Part shown: positions 25,525 through 34,137 of the stretch, in pieces
Layout: every line of letters begins with the position of its first letter
How positions within the stretch are numbered: the first letter of the stretch is position 1
Source of the DNA: Chryseobacterium rhizosphaerae
GTDB lineage: Bacteria; Bacteroidota; Bacteroidia; Flavobacteriales; Weeksellaceae
Assembly (NCBI RefSeq): GCF_003385455.1
Contig: NZ_QNUF01000012.1
Coordinates: 1 to 64,000, forward strand
Length of the DNA stretch: 64,000 nt
Direction: 5' to 3'
The notes under the pieces: model-generated
What the model was told of the DNA's origin: nothing
What the model saw: the letters and a program-made list of their open reading frames with translations, nothing else
Databases searched by the model: none
Program-made: the position numbers and the translations under genes

Positions 25525-27453
25525 TCAGAATAATTTTGATTTTTCAGCACTGTTGAATTCTACAATTTTTCCGCTCTGCATGGTCATATTCTCAAGTTCG
25601 CTAAACATAGAAATTTCACCAGCTATTTCATTAGACGTTTCAGACTGTCTTTTAAATTCTTTTTCCACCATTTCTGTTCTGGTATCCGAAGATTCTGTGA
25701 TATCCCCTGATGCCGTTAGTTTCATATCTTTTCCGGCAGTAGAAATAATATCTTCATTGGCAGTACTGGTAATACTTGCCCCTGCACTCACAGAGATTTC
25801 CTTTCCTGCACTGATATTGATATTCTCACCGGCATTTAACGTGAAATTTTTCGGAGCTTTCATGCTGATATTTCCTTTACCATCCATAAAATAGCTATTG
25901 CCACTTGGATCAAGGATCGTTACACTTCCTTCCTGATCATTCATTAAGATTCTGATCCCACTTCGGGTTTGTATTGATTTCAAATGGTTATTGACACCTC
26001 CTCCTAACGCTACCCCTCCATGGAACATTCCTCCCATTACGAAAGGTCTGTCCGGATGACTGTGAACAAAATTAACCATCACCTGGTCTCCTACTTCAGG
26101 AATGGCTACATATCCTCTGTTTTGAGAAATCTGATCCGTTCCTCCGGCATCAGGGCTCATCATTCGGATAAAGTGGGTAGTGTCATTGGTCTGCCAGTCG
26201 AATCTCACCTGTATTCTTCCTTGTCCTTCAGGATCGGTATTGGAGATTACCGTTGCGGTCTGTGGCTCTGCTTTTGGAACCGTGTATTCCGGTTTGGGAA
26301 GAAATCCCGTATCTGAAGCTATTCCTACAAAGCTTCCCTGATAATGACCTATAGTATCAATTTCATGTTCTGCTTCTGTAATCATAATTCTAGTGAAATA
26401 AGAGGTTTCATTAGAATCCGGTTTACGCATCTGCATATCTACTACACATCCGGGATGCAGAAAAGGAACCGTTGTATTTCCTGAGATAGAAAAAACATTT
26501 ACCGCTTCACTTCCTGAAGCGCTTTTCTGTGAATATTCAACATCGAGATGCGTAGCTGCTTTTACAGGAGCTATTTGTAATGCAGGAGTTTTATAGATAG
26601 AATCGTTATGGCTGTATGCTGTTTTAGCCAGATCCCCCACATGCTTAATCGGGGTGGATCCTGAAGTCAGCTTTTCATCTTTATTACTGTTGTAGCCATA
26701 GAATTGCGGTCGGGTATGAACAGCTTTCAGGTCAACCTTTATATCATTGGCACTGCTTCCATAAGTCAATACAATAGGTTTGTTTTGTGGAGGCAGTTTT
26801 CCGAAATGAAGCACTTCCCCATCGTAATAGAATTGCTCTCCATAGGCTTCTGCCATCCTCGCCAGATAATTGTAATGGGTTTCGTCATATTGGCTGCTGT
26901 AGATAATCTGTGAAAAATTATTGGCATCCACCCTGATATCAAAACGACCTTTGTCAATCCCCTGTTTAATCACTTCATCAGCAATAATTCCCATATTAAC
27001 AGGCTGAGTACCTCCAAAACTCTGAATATGTGGTGCCCCATCAAGCAGAATGGTTGGGCTACAACCCGTAAGCACGACATTTCCCAGACTCATTTTCTCC
27101 TGGCTGAATCCTACTCCCGTAATAACTCCCACAAAAGTTCTTTCCGGACTGTTGTCTATGTCTTTATAAGAGAGTACTGCCGTAAGACGCTTACCCAGAA
27201 ACTTATTAGCCTCTTCCAGTGAATGGGTTTGCCTGTCTCCCAGCGCATCATGTGCCAGAGTAAGGGTAAACTCATGGTGGCGTCTTGTACTTTGCTTAAG
27301 TTTAAAGTGTTTATAGTATTTGATCATCTTTCCTTCTATAACCAAAGAAAGCTTTACCAGGCGGTTAATTCCAGTATGGTGATTTTCAGATACACCGTCT
27401 GCATTTTGTGTCGGACGAAAAGATCCTGCACTTCTTCCAGATGTGTTTGACAT
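25525..27453 (-). CDS. vgrG: VgrG spike protein of T6SS
   Basis: 642 residues. The phage-tail-hub-like first half includes HYNYLARMAEAYGEQFYYDG and GCVVDMQMRKP. The gp5 OB-fold has RIQVRFDWQTNDTTHFIRM and GDQVMVNFVHSHPDRPFVMG, the hallmark of VgrG. The tail is a beta-prism with repeated strands NINISAGKEISVSAGASIT. There is no large fused toxin domain. It forms the puncturing tip on the TssD (Hcp) tube. It lies 140 bp downstream of tssD and heads the effector module. Confidence 0.95.
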   Translation of the reverse strand: MSNTSGRSAGSFRPTQNADGVSENHHTGINRLVKLSLVIEGKMIKYYKHFKLKQSTRRHHEFTLTLAHDALGDRQTHSLEEANKFLGKRLTAVLSYKDIDNSPERTFVGVITGVGFSQEKMSLGNVVLTGCSPTILLDGAPHIQSFGGTQPVNMGIIADEVIKQGIDKGRFDIRVDANNFSQIIYSSQYDETHYNYLARMAEAYGEQFYYDGEVLHFGKLPPQNKPIVLTYGSSANDIKVDLKAVHTRPQFYGYNSNKDEKLTSGSTPIKHVGDLAKTAYSHNDSIYKTPALQIAPVKAATHLDVEYSQKSASGSEAVNVFSISGNTTVPFLHPGCVVDMQMRKPDSNETSYFTRIMITEAEHEIDTIGHYQGSFVGIASDTGFLPKPEYTVPKAEPQTATVISNTDPEGQGRIQVRFDWQTNDTTHFIRMMSPDAGGTDQISQNRGYVAIPEVGDQVMVNFVHSHPDRPFVMGGMFHGGVALGGGVNNHLKSIQTRSGIRILMNDQEGSVTILDPSGNSYFMDGKGNISMKAPKNFTLNAGENINISAGKEISVSAGASITSTANEDIISTAGKDMKLTASGDITESSDTRTEMVEKEFKRQSETSNEIAGEISMFSELENMTMQSGKIVEFNSAEKSKLF

Positions 27454-27542
27454 ATTTTGTAGTGATTTGTTAAGGTTTTTAATTTTTTTATAAAACGGGA
27501 CTTAGTAAATAATAATCCCTGAAATCAGGTTTTATAATAGGT

Positions 27543-27576
27543 AAAAAAAGACCGTCTTAAGAGGACAGCCTTTTTA
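27543..27576 (-). terminator. Terminator after tssD
   Basis: On the minus strand AAAAAGGCTGTC pairs with GACGGTCTTTTT across a CTCTTAA loop, followed by T-rich sequence. It may attenuate read-through so that tssD is made in excess over vgrG. Confidence 0.75.
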
Positions 27577-27594
27577 TATCTCAACACTGAGGAT

Positions 27595-27999
27595 CTAGCT
27601 CATAGGCCAAAGTCCGTCATAAGATGAATTTCCGTACGTAATACTTTCTGCACTAACTACAAAGCTGATCAGCATATTGTTGCTGTCTAAAGCATCAAAA
27701 TCTACTTCGTGCTGGATCACATATCCGTTCTCCCATTTTAAAGAGATCAATGTTCCCTCTTCATGAGATTTATTGAAATTAATTTCTCCGTTTGTAGGCT
27801 TGTATTTGCTGTTGAGTAAGCTTTCCAAAACATCAGATTTTTCTGTTGCTTCAATCGTTACTTTAATAAGGGCGTTTGTCGGATCAGATGCTACACGTCC
27901 TGAAACATCTGTAGCTCTTGATACGCTGTAATTAAGCTTTAATAACTTTTGACCTTCACCTCCATTGAATTTTAAGATTCCTCTTGAATTTCCTGCCAT
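27595..27999 (-). CDS. tssD: T6SS tube protein TssD (Hcp)
   Basis: 134 residues, normal for Bacteroidota TssD. Typical stretches are KLLKLNYSVSRATDVSGRVASDP, GEINFNKSHEEGTLISLKWENG and LISFVVSAESITYG. Hcp rings stack into the inner tube on which VgrG sits. The gene opens the island, has its own promoter-like site and is followed by a terminator. It may be one of several copies, since the sheath and baseplate genes are not in this window. Confidence 0.93.
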   Translation of the reverse strand: MAGNSRGILKFNGGEGQKLLKLNYSVSRATDVSGRVASDPTNALIKVTIEATEKSDVLESLLNSKYKPTNGEINFNKSHEEGTLISLKWENGYVIQHEVDFDALDSNNMLISFVVSAESITYGNSSYDGLWPMS

Positions 28000-28049
28000 T
28001 TCTTAAATTTTATCCTTAATGATTGTTCCCGTATATAGGATTTATATAA

Positions 28050-28079
28050 CAAAGATAGAGTTCATGTTCTAATCTAAAA
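28050..28079 (-). promoter_or_regulatory. Probable tssD promoter
   Basis: On the minus strand a TATCTTTG box (28050-28057) matches the Bacteroidota -7 consensus TAnnTTTG. A T-rich -33 region lies about 20 bp upstream (TTT rather than TTG). It sits about 50 bp before the tssD start codon. Confidence 0.6.
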
Positions 28080-28239
28080 AGTTTTTAAGCAACAGTTTCA
28101 TAAATTGTAGTAGTTCTACGACTTTTTGCCGGATTTTGAATTCTAATTCAAGAGGATTTGCTCTCTAACTCTGTGATTTTAAGCTTATATTTCATTCAAT
28201 AATTTCATATGTTTTTATTGATGATTTGCTGTTCTTCTT

Positions 28240-29052
28240 TTACAATGCCTCCAAACTGACGTAGCTAAGCCTGGAAACCTGATAGGGAAATGTCTCGTAT
28301 AAAGAATTTCCTTCATTGAAAGATTTTCCTATTTCAAAATTCTCTTTTGACTCCAGAAGTAATTTGCCGGCCTCTTCTTTTTTGTCAGTTCTGGCTAATG
28401 ACAAAGCTTTGTAATACTTAGCATCAGCAAAATCTTTATAATACTTCAAGGATATATCCAGATTTTTTATGGCTTCCTGATAATTACCTTTTTCATATTC
28501 TATAACTCCCAGATAAAACATTTCATAAGGATTCACCTCATTGTATTTCTTTCCGAAAGCAACAGCCTTTTCCATATATCTTTTGGATACATCAAATTGA
28601 TTTAACTGCAGGTAACATAAAGCCATCCAAAACGTATAGGGATGATCCATAATAACACCATTCTCATTTTCTTCTGAAAGAGCTTTAAATTCATTCAGGG
28701 CTTCCGTATAATTTTTTTGAAATACACATTTTATAAATGCCCTGTATTCTTTGTAGTGATTGGTTTTATCTAATTCAACGGCTTTATTCAGATATACCAT
28801 ACCCAATTCATATTTTTTTTGTTTGAACAGCGGCATTGCTTTTTGTTGCCAGAAAAAGGCTTCTTTAGGCAAAATAATAAGAATGGAATCAAGATATTGC
28901 TGATGCTGTATAGAGAAAATGGAAACTTTCGCATCTTCTTTTACCAGGTTCAAAAGAATTTTCTTTTGAGTATCATCCAGATTCTTCATCATGGTACTCG
29001 TTTGTGAAAATAGAATCACCGGAAACAAAACAAACAACAGGAAAGTTTTCAT
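28240..29052 (-). CDS. Secreted TPR-repeat protein
   Basis: 270 residues with a signal peptide ending VILFSQ. Several TPR-like units follow, for example KKYELGMVYLNKAVELDK, NQFDVSKRYMEKAVAFGKKY and GNYQEAIKNLDISLKYYKDF. It probably is a periplasmic scaffold. A 240-bp gap with the tssD promoter separates it from the T6SS island, so it is likely independent. No partner can be named. Confidence 0.78.
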   Translation of the reverse strand: MKTFLLFVLFPVILFSQTSTMMKNLDDTQKKILLNLVKEDAKVSIFSIQHQQYLDSILIILPKEAFFWQQKAMPLFKQKKYELGMVYLNKAVELDKTNHYKEYRAFIKCVFQKNYTEALNEFKALSEENENGVIMDHPYTFWMALCYLQLNQFDVSKRYMEKAVAFGKKYNEVNPYEMFYLGVIEYEKGNYQEAIKNLDISLKYYKDFADAKYYKALSLARTDKKEEAGKLLLESKENFEIGKSFNEGNSLYETFPYQVSRLSYVSLEAL

Positions 29053-29113
29053 ATTGGATTTTTCAGTCTTCTGTAGACCATTATAAGAATGATTAACAAT
29101 TAATTACAAAACG

Positions 29114-29407
29114 TTAAACGGTTTCAAAAATATTATGTTTATACATATAAGCAGCAATCATAATTAAAAGATTGATTACCACCATAATCCCTAAAGCAAC
29201 ACCATATTTTCTTTTCTTGTCGATGAAACTCCAGCCAAGGGTAAAGAAAAACAATAATAAAGTATATACGGCAGGATACATATGAAAAGCCTCTGAAAAC
29301 TTTCCTTCAAATACCAGCACAATAGCTCTTTGAGCACCACACCCAAGGCATTCTACTCCCAGAAATTTTTTACTGGGACAGGTCAGCATGAAATCTTCAA
29401 CATCCAT
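29114..29407 (-). CDS. DUF2752 membrane protein
   Basis: 97 residues. The CPSKKFLGVECLGCGAQRA segment (residues 10-28) is the DUF2752 signature; it is followed by two membrane helices (YTLLLFFFTLGWSFI, ALGIMVVINLLIMIAAYMY). The function is unknown; the family is widespread in Bacteroidota. Confidence 0.88.
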   Translation of the reverse strand: MDVEDFMLTCPSKKFLGVECLGCGAQRAIVLVFEGKFSEAFHMYPAVYTLLLFFFTLGWSFIDKKRKYGVALGIMVVINLLIMIAAYMYKHNIFETV

Positions 29408-29437
29408 TTCTGCAGTATTAAACTATATTATACGTAT

Positions 29438-30490
29438 TTATGATGAGATTTTCGCCCTGGTATATTGATGAGGAAAAAAGCATTCTTCTTTCATCTCAAA
29501 TGACCCCTGAACCGCTATGTATGGATTTCTCAAGATTTCCCGTGCTACAAATATAAGATCGGCATTTCCATTCTGAAGGATTTCTTCAGCCTGTTCAACT
29601 TCAGTAATCAAACCTACAGCACCTGTCTTAACAGCGGCCTCATTTCTTATCTGTGAAGAAAATGGAACCTGATAGCCATCAAAAACTGAAATTTTAGCTC
29701 CATGAATATTTCCTCCGCTCGATACATCTACCAGATCAACGGAATAGTCTTTTAAAACTTTAGCTAAAGCCACACTGCTTTCAATATCCCATCCGTTTTC
29801 AGCATATTCTGTTCCGGAAATCCTTACAAAAAGTGCCGTTTCTGCATTCAGTTCTTCATTTACGGATTCTACAATCTCCAACAGAAAACGGATTCTGTTT
29901 TCAAAACTTCCGCCATATTCATCGGTTCTTATATTGGAAAGAGGCGAAAGAAACTGATGGATAAGATATCCGTGTGCCCCATGAAGTTCAATAATATCAA
30001 AACCTGCTTTTACAGCTCTTCTTGCTGCCTCTTTAAAGTTGAGCACAAGCCCTTTTACCTCATCAGTAGTCAGCACATGTGGAATTCTTTCTGAAGGATG
30101 ATAAGGAATAGGACTAGGAGCAATCGTTTCCCAGCCTTCTTCAATAGAGATCTGATGATTGTTCCAGGTAGAGCCCTTTCTACCAGCATGTGCCAGCTGG
30201 ATTCCTATTTTGGAATCTGAGTGGGTATGTACAAACTCTACTATTCTCTGTAGTTTTTCCGCCTGCTCATCATTCCAGATTCCCATACAATGATTGGTAA
30301 TCCTTCCCCGGGGTTCTACTCCTGTAGCCTCTATCACAATCAGTCCTGTACCTCCCTGTGCTCTGCTTCCATAATGTACAAAATGAAAATCATTGGCCAT
30401 TCCGTTTTCACATGAATACATACACATAGGTGACATTACCCATCGGTTTTTTAGCTCTACATTTCTGAATTGTATTGGTGTATATAACAT
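29438..30490 (-). CDS. Old yellow enzyme, YqjM-type NADPH:flavin oxidoreductase
   Basis: 350 residues, TIM-barrel FMN enzyme. Motifs are WVMSPMCMYSCENG (the regulatory cysteine of YqjM-type enzymes), the His pair region FDIELHGAHGYLIHQF-like (IIELHGAHGYLIHQFLSP), TDEYGGSFENRIRF, and the phosphate-binding FVAREILRNPY. It reduces activated C=C bonds; the natural substrate is unknown. It is divergent from cdd across a 100-bp gap. Confidence 0.92.
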   Translation of the reverse strand: MLYTPIQFRNVELKNRWVMSPMCMYSCENGMANDFHFVHYGSRAQGGTGLIVIEATGVEPRGRITNHCMGIWNDEQAEKLQRIVEFVHTHSDSKIGIQLAHAGRKGSTWNNHQISIEEGWETIAPSPIPYHPSERIPHVLTTDEVKGLVLNFKEAARRAVKAGFDIIELHGAHGYLIHQFLSPLSNIRTDEYGGSFENRIRFLLEIVESVNEELNAETALFVRISGTEYAENGWDIESSVALAKVLKDYSVDLVDVSSGGNIHGAKISVFDGYQVPFSSQIRNEAAVKTGAVGLITEVEQAEEILQNGNADLIFVAREILRNPYIAVQGSFEMKEECFFPHQYTRAKISS

Positions 30491-30590
30491 TTTATCTTTT
30501 TAAAAAAATTCAACTTAACTCCAGAAGAATAAATATTGCCCACTTCATTAAAAAGAAGTAATTTTACCCCCCTTTTTTAGTCTACAATAT

Positions 30591-31073
30591 ATGAAAAAAG
30601 ACATACAGATCAGTTACGAATATTTTAAAAATAGCAGTGAGCTGAGTGATATAGAAAATACATTATTAGCAAGAGCCAAAGCGGCTCGTGAAAACGCTTA
30701 CGCACCTTATTCCCAATTTTTGGTAGGGTGTTCCGTATTATTGGAAAATGGAGAAATCTATTCCGGCAATAATCAGGAGAATGCTGCATTTCCATCTGGA
30801 CTTTGTGCTGAAAGAACCACTCTTTTTTGGGTAGCTGCTAATTTTCCGGATGTGAAAATAAAAAAGATCTTCGTCGTAGGAGGTCCTAAAGAATTTCATG
30901 AAAGCAATCCGCCAATTCCTCCTTGCGGAGCATGCCGTCAGAGTTTAATAGAATATGAAACAAAACAAAGTGAAGACATTGATCTCTATTTTTCAAGCAT
31001 GAATGATGAGGTTGTAAAAGTACACGCCGTAAAAGATCTTCTTCCTTTTTATTTTGATTCAACGTTCTTGTAA
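30591..31073 (+). CDS. cdd: Cytidine deaminase
   Basis: 160 residues, homotetrameric-type zinc cytidine deaminase. Zinc and catalytic motifs are FPSGLCAERTTLF (Cys and the catalytic Glu) and PPIPPCGACRQSL (two Cys). The preceding AKAARENAYAPYSQFLVG is characteristic. It converts (deoxy)cytidine to (deoxy)uridine in pyrimidine salvage. It is monocistronic, with a terminator at 31109. Confidence 0.95.
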   Translation: MKKDIQISYEYFKNSSELSDIENTLLARAKAARENAYAPYSQFLVGCSVLLENGEIYSGNNQENAAFPSGLCAERTTLFWVAANFPDVKIKKIFVVGGPKEFHESNPPIPPCGACRQSLIEYETKQSEDIDLYFSSMNDEVVKVHAVKDLLPFYFDSTFL

Positions 31074-31108
31074 GAAAGAGTGAATCTGTAACAAGACAAA
31101 TAGACTTA

Positions 31109-31142
31109 TAAAAACCTGCAGAGTTTTCTGCAGGTTTTTATT
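31109..31142 (+). terminator. Rho-independent terminator of cdd
   Basis: AAAACCTGCAGA pairs with TCTGCAGGTTTT around a short loop, followed by TTATTTTTC. Confidence 0.92.
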
Positions 31143-31186
31143 TTTCAATCAATTTTGCATCACATGGTAAATAAAACCACAGATCA

Positions 31187-31225
31187 AAAAAAGAGGCTGT
31201 TTCTATTTATGAAACAACCTCTTTC
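31187..31225 (-). terminator. Rho-independent terminator of the barstar-end operon
   Basis: On the minus strand AAAGAGGTTGTTTC pairs with GAAACAGCCTCTTT, then a run of seven T. It lies 10 bp past the barstar stop codon and closes the barnase-archaemetzincin-barstar run. Confidence 0.88.
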
Positions 31226-31235
31226 TATTTTTCGT

Positions 31236-31553
31236 TTATTTTTCTTCTTCTGATTCTACATCCTCATCGTCTTCATCTTCATATTGCTCCAGATAATAAC
31301 TGAAACTAAAGTCTTCAACTTCTTCTTCAGCATCTTCTAAACTGGTAAGCAGATCTTCGAAAATTTCAAGCTGATCTACTGTCATATTTACGAATTCAAT
31401 GTGGAGTGGCATTTCCAGGTCTCCTGTAATGGTATCATAAAGCGCATCAAGATTATCCCCAAAGTATTCAGGAAGCTGAATTTTTTCCTTTAATTGGGCG
31501 TAAAAATCTTCATAATCGCCTATGTCTGTAAAATCTATATATACTGTCTTCAT
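31236..31553 (-). CDS. Barstar-family RNase inhibitor
   Basis: 105 residues from the ATG at 31553 (MKTVYIDFTD); the upstream ATG at 31571 lies inside the preceding gene. The core LPEYFGDNLDALYDTITGD matches the barstar helix that plugs the barnase active site; the Asp and Asn around NLDALYD are at the known contact positions. The tail is very acidic (YEDEDDEDVESEEE). ATGA overlap with the archaemetzincin gene means coupled translation. The obvious target is the barnase homologue two genes upstream. Confidence 0.92.
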   Translation of the reverse strand: MKTVYIDFTDIGDYEDFYAQLKEKIQLPEYFGDNLDALYDTITGDLEMPLHIEFVNMTVDQLEIFEDLLTSLEDAEEEVEDFSFSYYLEQYEDEDDEDVESEEEK

Positions 31554-32173
31554 ATTGAACTGAATTTCCAATTTTTTTTGATTAAAAAACTTTTACATTT
31601 CTTGCAGAACCCGGTTTCCTCATTGGTAGGGTTTTTACCTTCTGCATTTCTCATAAAGCACATTTTTTCCGGGCAATGTGGAAGCCCCTGCGTATGGCCA
31701 AGCTCATGAATGGCTATTTTAAAAAACTGTTCATCAGAATTTTCTTTACTTAACCTAAATTTTGATGCTACACAGGCCTTTCCGGGAGTATATCCCAATC
31801 CCATGATTCCAAAGTCTTTGATTTCCCCTCTGGTAGCACTAATATCTTTCGAGGTTAATCCTATCGTTACAAAACCTTCTTTTGTCCTTTTACTCAAGAA
31901 CTTGATAATTGAATCAGCCCTGTACCGGTTTCTCTCTTTATAATAAGTATTTTCCGGAAAATCTATAGCATCAAGCACTTTGACATTCGGATAAACCTCC
32001 CTAATTCCTTCTGCCACGGTTTCCAAACTTTCAGGTTTAACATCTTTAAATGGCTGTATAAGAATGGTAATCGCGGGTTTATGCCTTTCCTTGATCTTCA
32101 TCTTCTGTTTTTCCGAACATGAGATAATCAGGAACAAAGCCAATAGCAGATAAAAGAGATTATTATTTTTCAA
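31550..32173 (-). CDS. Archaemetzincin-family metalloprotease lipoprotein
   Basis: 207 residues. A hydrophobic leader ends LIISC (Cys19), so it is probably a lipoprotein. The catalytic segment HELGHTQGLPHC (156-167) plus C172, M174 and the C190-x-x-C193 pair follows the archaemetzincin pattern HExxHxxGxxxCx4CxM...CxxC; the last spacing is 15 rather than the 17 residues I recall for the family. It is likely an active zinc peptidase at the envelope. It sits between the barnase and barstar genes, an unusual placement. Confidence 0.88.
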   Translation of the reverse strand: MKNNNLFYLLLALFLIISCSEKQKMKIKERHKPAITILIQPFKDVKPESLETVAEGIREVYPNVKVLDAIDFPENTYYKERNRYRADSIIKFLSKRTKEGFVTIGLTSKDISATRGEIKDFGIMGLGYTPGKACVASKFRLSKENSDEQFFKIAIHELGHTQGLPHCPEKMCFMRNAEGKNPTNEETGFCKKCKSFLIKKNWKFSSI

Positions 32174-32247
32174 AATTAATACAATAATTTAAAATACAAT
32201 ATACCCATTGTCATGGCGAGGAACGTAAGTGATAAAGCAATGACTAT

Positions 32248-32763
32248 TTACTGTTTGTCAAAACTCTTATAATGATTCTTAGTAAGGTAGACGTCGCCAT
32301 TTTCCGTGTATATGATTCGGTCTGCATTTCTACCTCCGCATTGATAATTAACATCGGCTTCAAAGTATTTTCCGCCACCCGGCAACCGTCCTTCCCTGTT
32401 TCCGAATTTATCTCCTCCAATAGCCTTCCCGGGAAGCACTTCACAAAGATTTCCTTTTGAAGGATTCCATCCCAGTTTTCGGGCCTCATTTTTTGTAAGA
32501 TAGTAATCAGGCAGCCTATGGTTTTGTTTCACATAGGTAATAACAGTTTTTTCTTCTGTTAACTTATCAATGGAAATCTGGGCAGATGATGTTCCGTTAG
32601 TGTACCCATCTTGAGCAGATGTACTTCCGTAGCTTACAGTTTCTTTTTTTGTAGCGGCCTGGTCTTTTTTATCTGCAATAAAATTATTGTAAATATACAT
32701 GACAGACATTCCAAAAAGAAGTCCCAGGCATATAAAAAAAACTGATCTTATTTTACTGTTCAT
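32248..32763 (-). CDS. Barnase-type ribonuclease with membrane anchor or signal
   Basis: 171 residues. An N-terminal hydrophobic segment (VFFICLGLLFGMSVMYIY) acts as signal or anchor, then a low-complexity linker, then a barnase domain from about 70. It keeps YVKQNHRLPDYYLTKNEA, NPSKGNL and GGDKFGNREGRLPGG. The catalytic set appears intact: Glu135 (FEADVNY), Arg149 (DRIIY) and His164 (NHYKSF), plus Lys91 and Arg145. Cys107 and Cys142 could form a disulfide not found in barnase itself. The inhibitor barstar is encoded downstream in the same run. Confidence 0.93.
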   Translation of the reverse strand: MNSKIRSVFFICLGLLFGMSVMYIYNNFIADKKDQAATKKETVSYGSTSAQDGYTNGTSSAQISIDKLTEEKTVITYVKQNHRLPDYYLTKNEARKLGWNPSKGNLCEVLPGKAIGGDKFGNREGRLPGGGKYFEADVNYQCGGRNADRIIYTENGDVYLTKNHYKSFDKQ

Positions 32764-32795
32764 GGTAATACTCTATTAATAATACAACAATTTTA

Positions 32796-33587
32796 CTAGC
32801 TTCTCCACTCTTCCGGAATATCACAGATGGGAATGGGATCCATTTTATGTTTGGCTGCTTTATGCATTCTGTCGAAGATTAAAAAGACTTCTTTATCTCT
32901 TCCTTCATAATCTTCTGCCGTTTTGGATCCATATTCTTTCTGAATTTTTTCCAGTTCCGGATATGTAGCTCCAATCTGCTGTTCGTCTGTACGGTCTACA
33001 TCCCAAAGTCCATCTGTAGGAATCGCTTCCTGAATACTTTTAATAAGGTTTAATCCTTTTGCAAGGGTATAAACTTCTGTTTTATAAAGGTCTGCAATGG
33101 GAGAAACATCTACACCGCCATCTCCGTATTTTGTATAAAATCCGATTCCAAAATCTTCAACTTTATTTCCGGTTCCGCATACTAAAAGTCCGTTAAGCTG
33201 CCCATAATAGTAAAGGGTAAGCATTCTTAAACGGGATCTTGTATTGGCAAAAGCCAATTTTTCATTGGAATATAAATCATCTTTTACATCAAAAGTTTTA
33301 TAAAGTTCTTCAAATGCAGGCGTAAGATCCACAGACATCACTTCTACATTCGGGAATCTTGACTTCAAATCATTCATATGTTCCCTTGCTCTATCTACCT
33401 GATCAGCTTTCTGACGGATAGGCATCTCGATCAATAATGTTTTCAGACCGGTCATTGCCGCCAGAGTCGAAACCACTCCGGAATCTACACCTCCGGAAAC
33501 ACCTAATACATACCCGTTTACTTTAGCTTTTGTTGCATAATCTTTTAACCAGCTTACAATATGATCTATCACTTTTTGTGTCTGCAT
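32796..33587 (-). CDS. nadE: NH3-dependent NAD+ synthetase
   Basis: 263 residues, short ammonia-dependent form without a glutaminase domain. The ATP pyrophosphatase loop is GVSGGVDSGVVSTLA (about 29-43). CGTGNKVEDFGIGFYTKYGDGGVD and DVSPIADLYKTEVY are the NAD synthase signatures. It amidates nicotinate adenine dinucleotide. It is 12 bp from the acetyltransferase gene upstream. Confidence 0.96.
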   Translation of the reverse strand: MQTQKVIDHIVSWLKDYATKAKVNGYVLGVSGGVDSGVVSTLAAMTGLKTLLIEMPIRQKADQVDRAREHMNDLKSRFPNVEVMSVDLTPAFEELYKTFDVKDDLYSNEKLAFANTRSRLRMLTLYYYGQLNGLLVCGTGNKVEDFGIGFYTKYGDGGVDVSPIADLYKTEVYTLAKGLNLIKSIQEAIPTDGLWDVDRTDEQQIGATYPELEKIQKEYGSKTAEDYEGRDKEVFLIFDRMHKAAKHKMDPIPICDIPEEWRS

Positions 33588-33599
33588 TGTTTATATTTT

Positions 33600-34130
33600 T
33601 TAGTCTATTCCAAATTCTTTAGGGTATTTCACCACCCCTTTTTTATTTTTTAATCCATTCTCTGTCAACTCAATAGCCATTCCGTTTTCTTCCGGAATAT
33701 CAAATGGAAAAGAGATCCCAAAATTACTGGTTTTTTCGTAACCAAATCTTGGATAATAATTCTCATGTCCGATAAGTATAATTGAAGAATAGCCAAGTTC
33801 CCTGGCTATCGCGTGTCCTTGAAGAATAAGTTTGCCACCCACTCCTTTATTCTGAAACTCAGGTTTTACTGAAACAGGAGCTAATGCTAATGATTCATAA
33901 GATTCTGGGCCATTATCTATTTTGATTTTTGTGAAGAGAATATGACCGGTAATTTCACCCTGCTCATCTTCTGCTACCAAAGACAGTTCAGGGATAAAAG
34001 CATCCGATTTTCTTAATTTTTCAACAAGAAAATGTTCCTGATGGTCGCTATGTTCCATATTCCTAAAAGCTTCTTCTATAAGCTGAAATACTTTTTTATG
34101 GTCTTTTTCTTCCTCCTTGCGTATTGTCAT
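33600..34130 (-). CDS. GNAT N-acetyltransferase
   Basis: 176 residues from the ATG at 34130 (MTIRKEEEKD); the frame to 34154 would run into the preceding gene. The acetyl-CoA loop is VKPEFQNKGVGGKLI, and the late GHENYYPRFGYEK is typical of the YhbS-like subgroup. The substrate is unknown. Confidence 0.85.
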   Translation of the reverse strand: MTIRKEEEKDHKKVFQLIEEAFRNMEHSDHQEHFLVEKLRKSDAFIPELSLVAEDEQGEITGHILFTKIKIDNGPESYESLALAPVSVKPEFQNKGVGGKLILQGHAIARELGYSSIILIGHENYYPRFGYEKTSNFGISFPFDIPEENGMAIELTENGLKNKKGVVKYPKEFGID

Positions 34131-34137
34131 ATTTATA

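Noticed and set aside
16913..27999. Complete T6SS gene cluster
   Set aside because: No sheath (TssB/C), ATPase (TssH) or baseplate genes were found; only tube, spike and cargo genes are present.
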